DNA of 64,000 nucleotides from Planctomycetaceae bacterium (GTDB lineage: Bacteria; Planctomycetota; Phycisphaerae; Phycisphaerales; SM1A02). Below the pieces are notes generated by a model. It was given only the letters and a program-made list of their open reading frames with translations, was not told the DNA's origin and searched no databases. Shown here piece after piece: positions 9,857-17,077 of the stretch. Both the position numbers and the translations under genes were made by a program. The stretch is from assembly GCA_021297795.1 (NCBI GenBank), contig JAJTGL010000004.1, positions 10,843 to 74,842 on the forward strand, in the 5' to 3' direction. Position 1 is the stretch's first letter; each line of letters opens with the position of its first letter.

Positions 9857-10453
9857 TCAGAGCGCGAGCAACGCCGCGCCGGCGACCGCCAGCACCACGC
9901 CAAGGGCGACGAGCAGGATCGCCGCGCCCTTCGCTGGCGGCGACCCGGCGTTCGAGCTTCCCATCTCCCCGCCGGGCATTCCGCCGAGTTCATCGGTCGT
10001 GAAGTCGCGGGTCTCGACGACGACGAGCTGGCCGAAGCTCATCGATGCTCCGGAGAACCGAAACCCCTCGTCGCTCGGTCGCTGGGCGCCCCGCGCGCCG
10101 TCCGCCGCCGCCGTTCCGCCGCTCGTGCCCTTCGGAGCGATCAGCGGCGACTCGATGCCCCGCATGGTCGCGTTCGCGGGGTCGGCCATCGTGCGGTCGA
10201 GTCCGATGTCGGGCTCCGGGCCGAGTTCGTCGGCGGCGTCGTCACCCGACTGCGCCGCATGCGCGTCTCGCGCGCGAAGGACCTCGTCGACGCCGGCGGC
10301 CTCGCCGCCGGAGCCATGCTGCGTTTCCCAGTCGAGCGACAGCGTCGACTCGTGCTCGAGCCGCAGGCGCTCGCCGTCGCGGGAGCGTGGCTTGCCGCCA
10401 TCGGCACCCTGGCCTTCGGGAGTGGGTCGTGGATCGTTCATCGCGGAGTTCAT
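9857..10453 (-). CDS. Hypothetical tail-anchored protein coupled to a GTPase
   Basis: 198 residues. The ATG overlaps the stop of the upstream GTPase gene (ATGA, 10450-10453), with GGAG upstream, pointing to translational coupling; a second in-frame ATG lies four codons later. The first ~150 residues are polar, Gly/Ala/Asp-rich and probably disordered, with a short more ordered patch near FRFSGASMSFGQLVVVETRD. The last ~22 residues are hydrophobic (AILLVALGVVLAVAGAALLAL), predicting a C-terminal membrane anchor with the bulk in the cytoplasm. I recognise no family. The coupling suggests that it works with the GTPase, which also has a C-terminal membrane segment. Confidence 0.7.
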   Translation of the reverse strand: MNSAMNDPRPTPEGQGADGGKPRSRDGERLRLEHESTLSLDWETQHGSGGEAAGVDEVLRARDAHAAQSGDDAADELGPEPDIGLDRTMADPANATMRGIESPLIAPKGTSGGTAAADGARGAQRPSDEGFRFSGASMSFGQLVVVETRDFTTDELGGMPGGEMGSSNAGSPPAKGAAILLVALGVVLAVAGAALLAL

Positions 10454-11541
10454 CGGGAGGACTCCTTTGCGCCGCTGCCGACATCGGACGGGCCGGATGG
10501 CTGTTGCGGATTCGAGATTTTCCGCGCAAGTCCTCCCAGGAGGACAAGCGCCCCTGCAAGCACGATGGCCCACGCGTACGCCGGAATGCGCGCGGGTCGA
10601 CGTCGCGGAACCGCGGCGGGCTCCGGGTGGCCGCGACGCTGCGCCTCGGCCTGCATCACCAGCGCCGCGCGCCGGCGAATCGCGTCGATCCGGTCGATCG
10701 TCCCGAGCAGGAAGTGCATCGGCTCGACGAGGTTCTCGACCGGGCGGCGCGTGGAGGGCTCGCGATACCCCGGCGACACCAGGCGCGAGCGCGTCGCGCT
10801 CGAGACGTACACGCGCGCGGAGCCGACGGCCTCGAGCACGGACCCGAGATGGCGCTCGGCGAACTGGCGCACGCCGCCCTCGCGCATGATCGTCTTGTAG
10901 CCGCGGTCGCACTTCGACAGGGCGATCGCGACCGGAATCGAACGGCCCTCCGGGCTCGCACGGAGGTGCTCGAGCATCGCGACGGTGGCGTTCGCGAGGT
11001 CGATCGACTCGCGCGAGCGCTCGGTCGCGCGCACGGGGTCGATCAGGAGGACGACCGCCGCGGTGCGCGCCAGCTGGTTGCCCACGGTCCAGCCGATGGT
11101 GAGCGTGCTCGGATTGCTGGGTGCGAACGCTGCGAGCAGCGCGGATCCCGGGAGATCCACGAGGATCAGCCGGCGGCGCGGTGTGCGGACGCCCTCGCCG
11201 GTCAGCGTGAAGTCCACGACGTGCTCGACGGCATCCTGCGTCGGCACGGGCCAGCTCTTCGCCTCGAGCGCGGCGACGATCGACTCGTTGGATCGCTTTG
11301 TGTCGAGATCGCCGAACTCGGCCTGCAGCGTCGTCGAGCCCGGGCCGGAGATCCAGGTGTCGCCGTCGGGGATGCGGCCGTTGAGGAGCGTGGTCGGAGT
11401 GCGGAGCGCGTCGAGGAGGCGCGCGATCCAGACCGTCTTGCCCGCACCAGGCCCACCGATCACGAGGATCGTGTCGCGCGGAACGGCACCGACCGGTGCT
11501 CGGCCTGCGGCCGTCTTGGGCGCGTTTGCTGCTTGCGACAT
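10450..11541 (-). CDS. Membrane-anchored P-loop GTPase-like protein
   Basis: 363 residues from the ATG at 11541 (MSQAANAPK); the upstream frame is not protein-like. Walker A is GGPGAGKT (29-36), the Walker B/G3-like motif is LVDLPG (127-132), and an NKxD-like SKCD sits at 209-212, so guanine nucleotide specificity is likely. A basic PRRRPAR stretch precedes one hydrophobic segment at about 335-353, followed by a short polar tail. It resembles the uncharacterised bacterial TRAFAC or 'double-GTPase' proteins; this is inference from motif order only. Its stop overlaps the start of the tail-anchored gene at 9857-10453. Possible roles include membrane-associated signalling or a conflict-type complex, but nothing in the sequence decides this. 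Confidence 0.75.
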   Translation of the reverse strand: MSQAANAPKTAAGRAPVGAVPRDTILVIGGPGAGKTVWIARLLDALRTPTTLLNGRIPDGDTWISGPGSTTLQAEFGDLDTKRSNESIVAALEAKSWPVPTQDAVEHVVDFTLTGEGVRTPRRRLILVDLPGSALLAAFAPSNPSTLTIGWTVGNQLARTAAVVLLIDPVRATERSRESIDLANATVAMLEHLRASPEGRSIPVAIALSKCDRGYKTIMREGGVRQFAERHLGSVLEAVGSARVYVSSATRSRLVSPGYREPSTRRPVENLVEPMHFLLGTIDRIDAIRRRAALVMQAEAQRRGHPEPAAVPRRRPARIPAYAWAIVLAGALVLLGGLARKISNPQQPSGPSDVGSGAKESSR

Positions 11542-11714
11542 CGCGAGACTCCAGGAGCGCGGATTCCCGCGGTCTCGATTCCGTCGAGGCCCGCGGTCAC
11601 TCGGCCACCGCAGCGTACAGCAAAGCACGCGCCCGGAGATGTGCATCCGCGGCCTTCCGGTAGAAGTGTGTCGGTCGGGAATGATTCGATCCGTCGACAG
11701 TGGGGCGTGACGCG

Positions 11715-12599
11715 TCAGCCCGCGCTGGCGGCCCAGTCGTCGCGCACGCCGACGATCGCGATTCCGTACCGATCGGCGGCCTCGACGACCTTCGGAAGGT
11801 CGACGACGATCACGCGTCCGACGCCGATCGCGATGCACCCGCCGCCGGCGCGGTGGAGGTTCTCGACGGTCGAGACGCCGATCGTCGGCACATCGGCGCG
11901 CATGTCGTGGCCGCGCCGGGCCGTCTTGAGCAGCGTCCAGCCGCGACGACGGCAGAGGACACCCGCGCGCTCGATCATGCGGTCGGTTCCCTCGACCGCC
12001 TCGACCGCGATCACGTCCTTCTCGCGCACGGCGATCGCCTGGCCGATGTCGAGCGCGCCGAGCTGCTGCAGCAGCGGCCAGCCGAACATGACGTCGCCGC
12101 GTTGTTCGGCGGATGGTTCGCGTCGGGTCATGGTGCCTTCACGGGCCATGTGATCGGGAATGTACGTGGTCGAGTCGATCAGCACGAGTCCCTCCCGGGC
12201 GAGATCGTCGGCGAGCACAGTGAGCAGCGTGGCGCTGCGGCGATCGTGGCGGAGCTTCCGATACCAGAGGTCGATCGCGCGCCAGTCCGGCAGTTGCCGG
12301 AAGATCTTGAGCGGATCGTGCATGCGCGCCTTCGCGACCCGGCCGACCATCACCGCCTCGCGCACGCCGAACTTCCGCGACAGCCGCAGCCAGCGTCCGA
12401 GCTGGACGACGCCCGCGGTGTCGAACGCATCGCACAGCGCGGGGAGCGCGGGATCGAACTGGTCGCGCAGCCCGACGCACGCCACGCGTCGGCCCGCGGC
12501 GCGGATCCCCTGCGCCACGATGATGGGCAGCGCACCCTGGCCGGCGATCAGGCCGACCGGTGGGAGCTCGCGTGCGGCGGTGGACTCGTGACTCGGCAT
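11715..12599 (-). CDS. lpxI: UDP-2,3-diacylglucosamine pyrophosphatase LpxI (DUF1009 family)
   Basis: 294 residues if the ATG at 12599 is used (MPSHESTAARELPPVGLIAG). The family's N-terminal signature GLIAGQGALPIIVAQGIRAAG is followed by the middle domain (VGRVAK, then a D..L long helix) and the C-terminal catalytic domain (AVEGTDRMIERAG, then PTIGVSTVENL). LpxI hydrolyses UDP-2,3-diacylglucosamine to 2,3-diacylglucosamine 1-phosphate in lipid A synthesis, replacing LpxH. The start is uncertain because tandem repeats upstream each carry an ATG; those at 12599 and 12626 are in frame. The downstream minus-strand neighbour is the GTPase gene, 173 bp away. Confidence 0.88.
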   Translation of the reverse strand: MPSHESTAARELPPVGLIAGQGALPIIVAQGIRAAGRRVACVGLRDQFDPALPALCDAFDTAGVVQLGRWLRLSRKFGVREAVMVGRVAKARMHDPLKIFRQLPDWRAIDLWYRKLRHDRRSATLLTVLADDLAREGLVLIDSTTYIPDHMAREGTMTRREPSAEQRGDVMFGWPLLQQLGALDIGQAIAVREKDVIAVEAVEGTDRMIERAGVLCRRRGWTLLKTARRGHDMRADVPTIGVSTVENLHRAGGGCIAIGVGRVIVVDLPKVVEAADRYGIAIVGVRDDWAASAG

Positions 12600-12650
12600 C
12601 AGTGACTCGGCATCGGGACTCGGCATCGGGACTCGGCATCGGGGCTCGGC
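12589..12650. repeat. Tandem 13-14-bp repeats across the lpxI start codon
   Basis: Four copies of GACTCGGCATC with 2-3 variable bases (periods 14, 13, 13 bp) plus a degenerate fifth. Each copy holds CAT, an ATG on the minus strand, at 12599, 12613, 12626 and 12639. Only 12599 and 12626 are in frame with lpxI. A change in copy number would alter which ATG is used and in which frame. Confidence 0.85.
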
Positions 12651-12655
12651 GCGCG

Positions 12656-13200
12656 TCAGGTGCTGGGCGAGGGGGCGCTTCCGCCCGACGGATTCTTGGG
12701 TCCCATCGGCAGGAAGCGCTCCGGGTCCGCCGTCACAGGGGCCGCGGCCTCCGCGGCGAGCCAGTCGACGAGCGGTTCGAGCTCGGTGCCGAAGCGCAGC
12801 ACCTCGCGGAGCGCCTCGCGTGCGAAACGCTCTCGGATCGAGTGCTCGATGAGAGAGTGGAGCGGGAGGTAGTAGCCGTGGTCGTCGAGGACGGCGATCG
12901 GCTTCGCATGATCACCGATCTGTCGGCCGACGAGCGTCTCGAAGAACTCCTCGAAGGTTCCCATGCCGCCGGGGGCTCGAGGTCGAGGAACTTGCGGGTG
13001 ATGATGCCCTCGACGCGGCCACCGGCCGCCTTGCAGGCGCGGGCGGCCTCGCCCATGAGGCCGAGTCCGCCTCCGCCGTAGACGAGGGTGATTCCGCGGT
13101 GGGCGAGGAGTTCGCCCGCCGCGCGCGCCGCGACCGCGAAGTGCGGATCGAGGCTGCGCGAACTCGAGCAGTAGAGCGTGACGGATCGGAGCGAAGGCAT
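12656..13200 (-). pseudogene. LOG-family (cytokinin-type phosphoribohydrolase / 'lysine decarboxylase-like') gene, internally deleted and frameshifted
   Basis: The N-terminal half reads from the ATG at 13200 (MPSLRSVTLYCSSSR, then GGGGLGLMGEAA, up to ITRKFLDLE near 12990). The frame then goes wrong. The C-terminal half continues in another frame with PGGMGTFEEFFETLVGRQIG and DHGYYLPLHSLIEH, ending at 12656. In intact LOG/TIGR00730 proteins about 35 residues lie between these parts, holding the M.ERK catalytic motif and the ADAF..LPGG lead-in; here they are missing at the DNA level. The PGG.GT.EE motif itself remains. Either the gene is inactivated by a deletion of roughly 100 bp that also shifted the frame, or the assembly is wrong here. 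Confidence 0.75.
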
Positions 13201-13220
13201 CGCGTGTACCTTACCGGGAG

Positions 13221-14387
13221 ATGGTCGGCACGGTCCTCGCGCTCCTCCTCGTCGGTTTCGCGCTCGCGCTGCCCGCGACGTGGCTGCTCGTGCGGCTCGG
13301 TCACCGCGTCGGTGCGCTCGACACGCCGGGCGTCGCGGGTCATGTGAAGGAGCTCCGGCGCGTGCCGAACATCGGCGGCGTCGCGATCTTCTGGGCCGTC
13401 GCCGGCCCGCTCGCCGCGGGCCTCGCTGCGGTGGCGTTCGCCCCCGACGCGCTTGCCGAACGGCTGCCCGGACTCTCCGTGCACCTCGAGCGCGTTGCCG
13501 GCGCGCGCGGCGATTGGCTCGTGATCCTCGCGGGAGCGTTCGCGATCCATGTGCTCGGTCTCGTCGACGACCGTCGCGCGCTCGGCGCCTGGCCGAAGCT
13601 GCTGCTCCAGGTCGCGATCGCGCTCGGCACCACGCTCTTCTCCGACGTGCGGCTCCTCCAGAACTTCCTCGCGGACTACCCCGGCGGCGAGGTGGCCAGC
13701 ATCGCGCTCACGGTCGCCTGGATCATCGTCGTGGTGAACGCGGTCAACTTCATCGACAACATGGACGGCCTCGCGGGCGGCATCTCGATGATCGCCGCGC
13801 TCGCGTTCATGGTGGCGACGATCCTGACCGGGCAGTGGTTCGTCGCGTCGGCGCTCGCGCTCCTCGCGGGCGCGCTCGGCGGATTCCTCGTCCTCAACAT
13901 CGCGCCCGCGCGCATCTTCATGGGCGATGGGGGCTCGCTCTTCATCGGCTACATGCTCGCGACGCTCGCGGCGCGCACGGTGTACATCGACACCGACCAC
14001 GCGGGCTACGCGCTCGGCAGCGCGTGGTACGGAGTGTTCATGCCGATCATCGTGCTCGCGATCCCGCTCTACGACGGCGTGTATGTCACGCTCTGGCGCA
14101 TCTCGCGCGGGAAGAGCCCGTTCATCGGTGGACACGAGCACATCTCTCACAGACTGGTCGAACTGGGGCTCTCGAAGCGTCGCGCGGTCGGCGTCCTCTG
14201 GCTCCTCACGGGTGTCACCGCGATGAGCGCGATCGGACTCGGGCTCCTGCGTCCGTGGCAGGCGGCGCTCGTCGGATTGCAGCTCCTCGGGATCTTCGCG
14301 GTGATGGCGGTGCTTGAGACGAGCGTCGCGCGGCGTGATTCGAACCCGCGACGCGATTCGAACCTGCGGCGGGGGGATGGCGCGTGA
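13221..14387 (+). CDS. WecA/MraY-family undecaprenyl-phosphate sugar-1-phosphate transferase
   Basis: 388 residues with about ten membrane segments. Family motifs are all present: VDD at 115-117, NAVNFIDNMDGLA at 173-185 (Mg/catalytic Asp region), FMGDGGS at 233-239, and HEHISHR at 305-311, a variant of the HxHHR motif. The enzyme would move a sugar phosphate (commonly GlcNAc-1-P) from its UDP sugar onto undecaprenyl phosphate at the cytoplasmic membrane, starting an exopolysaccharide, O-antigen or wall polymer. The more WecA-like motifs and context argue against MraY. The C terminus carries a duplicated RRDSNP/RRDSNL tail from an 18-bp repeat. Its stop overlaps the next gene's GTG (GTGA), suggesting coupling. 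The 20-bp gap to the divergent LOG gene must hold at most a very short leader. Confidence 0.88.
   Translation: MVGTVLALLLVGFALALPATWLLVRLGHRVGALDTPGVAGHVKELRRVPNIGGVAIFWAVAGPLAAGLAAVAFAPDALAERLPGLSVHLERVAGARGDWLVILAGAFAIHVLGLVDDRRALGAWPKLLLQVAIALGTTLFSDVRLLQNFLADYPGGEVASIALTVAWIIVVVNAVNFIDNMDGLAGGISMIAALAFMVATILTGQWFVASALALLAGALGGFLVLNIAPARIFMGDGGSLFIGYMLATLAARTVYIDTDHAGYALGSAWYGVFMPIIVLAIPLYDGVYVTLWRISRGKSPFIGGHEHISHRLVELGLSKRRAVGVLWLLTGVTAMSAIGLGLLRPWQAALVGLQLLGIFAVMAVLETSVARRDSNPRRDSNLRRGDGA
14334..14369. repeat. Two tandem 18-bp repeats at the end of the WecA-like gene
   Basis: CGTGATTCGAACCCGCGA is followed directly by CGCGATTCGAACCTGCGG. Each is six codons, so the frame is kept. On the minus strand they resemble tRNA T-loops (GGTTCGAATC), but no flanking stems form a tRNA. 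Confidence 0.8.
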
Positions 14388-16750
14388 CGGGCCCCGCGCG
14401 TGCGGCCAACACGCTGCGCCTGATCGGTCTCGCCGGCATCCTTGTGGTCGCCGCGATGCGCGCGATGGTGTCGGTCGAGCCGAACGTCTGGTTCGCCGAC
14501 GTCGATCCGGCGCGCGATCCGATGCCGCTTCTCGCGCTCGGGGCGGCGAAGTCGCACGTGCTCGATCTCGTGATCCTCGCATCGGCCGCGCTCGCGCTCT
14601 TCGGCGAAGCGCGCGCGGGACGGGGTGTCCGTGTCCGGGCGCTGCTTCTCGCGCTCATCCCGGTGCCGATCGCCATACTCCATGCCCGCACGGGAATCGT
14701 GGCCGAAAATGGCTTCCGCGCCGACACGTGGATCGCGGCGATGCTGGCGCTCGTCGCGCTCGCGCATCTCGTCCGCGACCGGGCGTTGCGCGCGACGGCG
14801 CTCGCCGTGCTCCTCGGCGTGGTCGCGCTGCTCGCCGTGCGCGGCGCGGTACAGGTGCTCGTCGAGCATCCGGCGACGGTCGCCCATTTCGAGAAAACGC
14901 GCGACGAGTTCTTCGCGGCGCGTGGTTGGCTGCCCGATTCGAGCGCCGCACGCAGCTACGAGCGGCGTCTCATGCAGCCCGAGGCCTCGGGCTGGTTCGG
15001 CCTGTCGAACCCTTTCTCGACGATGATGGGCGTCGGCGCCGTCGGCTTTGCGGCGCTCGCCGTGCTCGCGCGGCGCGCGCAGCAGTCGGGAAACACGCTC
15101 CTCCTTGCACTTGCGGCGTGCGCGTGCGCAGCGCTTCTCCTCGTGAACGGCGGCAAGGGCGCGATCGGCGCGACGCTCATCGGTGCGGCGGTGCTGGTGA
15201 TCGCGGTGCGGCGCGGCGCGCCGATCTCGGCGCGCTGGATGCTCGTCCTTCCGGCGTCGATGCTCGCGCTCGTCGGCGTGCGGTGGCTGGTCGGCACACG
15301 GATCGATGAGCTGAGCCTCCTCTTCCGCGGCTACTACATCGAGGCGGGGCTCGGCATCCTCTTCGACACCGACTGGTTCCCGCTCGGCTGCGGCCCCGAT
15401 CGCGTGCAGGAGTTCTTCAACGCGGCGAAGCCCGCGAACTGCCCCGAGGACGTCAAGAGCCTGCACTCGATCTTCTTCGACTGGCTCGTCGCCTTCGGCG
15501 TCAGCGGATTCGCGTGGATCGCGCTCGTCGTGGCGATGTTCTGGCCGGCGCGCGCGGTGGTCGCGGCAGCGGATTCCGCGAATCGTGATGCCGATCGACG
15601 CGTCCCGCGCCTTGCGCTCGTCATCGCCGCGGGCGCGGGCCTCGCGGGCCTGTCGCTCGCGGCGACCGTCGAGGGGCCGATCCTCGATGCGTACTGGCTT
15701 GCCACGCGGCTTCTCGGTGTCTGCGCGTTCGCCCTCCTCGCCGCCTGTGCGGCGCAGGCGGCGCTCGTTGTTCCCGAAGCGATGCTGCGCTCGATCGCGT
15801 TCGCGATCGGCGCACTCGTCCTCGTCCACGCGCAGATCGAGACGGTCGCGTGGATGCCAGGGTCGTGCGTCCTCGCGCTTGCGCTCATCGCCTGCGCCGC
15901 CGATCTCGGCGGGGCCGCGGCGGGAGCGCCGCCGAAACGCGCTTCCGAAAGCCGCTTCGCGGTCAGTGTCTCGAACGAGCTCGCGGTCGCCGCGCTCGGA
16001 CTTCTCGCCGTCCTCTCGATGGCGATTGGCCTGCTGCTCGACGTCTCGCGTGCGGCACGCGTCGACGAGGTCGCGCGCGCGGTGGCCGCGGTCGCGGAGG
16101 AACCCGCGCGCGAGTACGACCTGCGCATGGATGCCGCGCGCCGACTGTCGGCGAACGACTACGCGTGGTCGCGCTTCGAGCTCGAGGCCGCGGTCATGCA
16201 GGCGCTCGCCGCGGCCGCGGTCGCGCGCGGGCCCGGCGCGGACGCCCGCGCGCCGATCGGCGAGCGCGAGATGGAGGCGATCCGACTTGCGGAGAAGAAC
16301 GCGTGGCGGCGGCAACTGCGCGGTCCGCGCGCGGACGCGCTCCGCGCCGACGTGGCGCTCGCCATCATTCGCCGCGCGTTCGCGGGTGGCGCGGCGTCGG
16401 GTTCAGAATCGTCTGGTCCCGAGTCTTCGGGCGCCGATCGCTGGAACGAGTTCGCGCTGCTTCGGGTCGTCGAGGACGGCGCGGAGGCGATGCCTCGCAA
16501 CCCGCGCCGCTGGATCGCGGTCGGCGAGGCGCGACGCATCCTGCGCGATCGGCTTCTCGCCGAGGATTTGCACTCGGTTGCCGAGGAGATCGCGGACCCA
16601 CGCGAGGCGTACGAACGCGCGTACCTCGTGAACGAACAGCTCGCGCTCGATCCGCTGGCGCAGCTCTCTCCGCGCGAAATCGCGATGCTCGAGCAGCAAC
16701 TCGGGCGCGCGTCCGGTGCGTCGTCAGCGGGACGCGACCCGCAGCGTTGA
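14384..16750 (+). CDS. Polytopic membrane protein, O-antigen ligase/Wzy-like
   Basis: 788 residues starting at a GTG that overlaps the stop of the WecA-like gene. Many hydrophobic helices fill residues 1-540, with a large extracytoplasmic loop around 150-205. The segment RGYYIEAGLGILFDTDWFPL, then GCGP...EFFN and LHSIFFDWLVAFG, recalls the Wzy_C/O-antigen ligase region. The last ~200 residues are mostly soluble, alpha-helical and Ala/Arg/Glu-rich, with TPR-like character. Ligases and polymerases of this fold join undecaprenyl-linked glycans at the outer face of the membrane. Position directly after a lipid-linked initiating transferase supports a polysaccharide role. The substrate is unknown. 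Its 3' end overlaps the convergent DUF4286 gene by 27 bp. Confidence 0.65.
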   Translation: MTGPARAANTLRLIGLAGILVVAAMRAMVSVEPNVWFADVDPARDPMPLLALGAAKSHVLDLVILASAALALFGEARAGRGVRVRALLLALIPVPIAILHARTGIVAENGFRADTWIAAMLALVALAHLVRDRALRATALAVLLGVVALLAVRGAVQVLVEHPATVAHFEKTRDEFFAARGWLPDSSAARSYERRLMQPEASGWFGLSNPFSTMMGVGAVGFAALAVLARRAQQSGNTLLLALAACACAALLLVNGGKGAIGATLIGAAVLVIAVRRGAPISARWMLVLPASMLALVGVRWLVGTRIDELSLLFRGYYIEAGLGILFDTDWFPLGCGPDRVQEFFNAAKPANCPEDVKSLHSIFFDWLVAFGVSGFAWIALVVAMFWPARAVVAAADSANRDADRRVPRLALVIAAGAGLAGLSLAATVEGPILDAYWLATRLLGVCAFALLAACAAQAALVVPEAMLRSIAFAIGALVLVHAQIETVAWMPGSCVLALALIACAADLGGAAAGAPPKRASESRFAVSVSNELAVAALGLLAVLSMAIGLLLDVSRAARVDEVARAVAAVAEEPAREYDLRMDAARRLSANDYAWSRFELEAAVMQALAAAAVARGPGADARAPIGEREMEAIRLAEKNAWRRQLRGPRADALRADVALAIIRRAFAGGAASGSESSGPESSGADRWNEFALLRVVEDGAEAMPRNPRRWIAVGEARRILRDRLLAEDLHSVAEEIADPREAYERAYLVNEQLALDPLAQLSPREIAMLEQQLGRASGASSAGRDPQR

Positions 16751-17077
16751 CCGCGCGAATCCGCGCGTCATGACGATTCCGCGCGACGGCGGGAACTTCG
16801 CCATGCCTTCGGCGCGCAGCGGCACGGCCGGGCCGTTCGCGTACGCGTCGAACGCCGCGCGCGACGCGAAGTGGTAGCGCGTCTCGACGTCGGCGATCGC
16901 GCCTGCGGGCGCATCGGGCGCCAGCTCGAGTTCGACGAGCTCCGCATCGAGAGCGCCGGCCTTCACGACATCCGCGAGATGTCCGCCACGCAGCCATGCG
17001 ATGAAGTCGGCGCGCACCTCGGCGTTCGTGAAGGTCGAGCGCACGGAGTAGAGGAAGGTCTCACTCACCGGTGGCAT
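16724..17077 (-). CDS. DUF4286 family small protein
   Basis: 117 residues from the ATG at 17077; a GTG at 17068 (VSETFLYSV) is an alternative start that fits family alignments as well. The N-terminal FLYSVRSTF, then FIAWLRGGHLADVVKAG, and the Tyr/Phe-rich middle ETRYHFASRAAFDAYANG match the ferredoxin-like dimeric fold of DUF4286. Function is unknown in the family. The start lies within the end of the upstream dsbD gene on the same strand, implying co-translation. Its end overlaps the convergent membrane-protein gene. Confidence 0.7.
   Translation of the reverse strand: MPPVSETFLYSVRSTFTNAEVRADFIAWLRGGHLADVVKAGALDAELVELELAPDAPAGAIADVETRYHFASRAAFDAYANGPAVPLRAEGMAKFPPSRGIVMTRGFARSTLRVASR

Noticed and set aside
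14330-14400. tRNA gene on the minus strand at the end of the WecA-like gene
   Set aside because: Two GGTTCGAATC stretches occur, but the flanking bases do not pair as T-stems and no anticodon arm follows.
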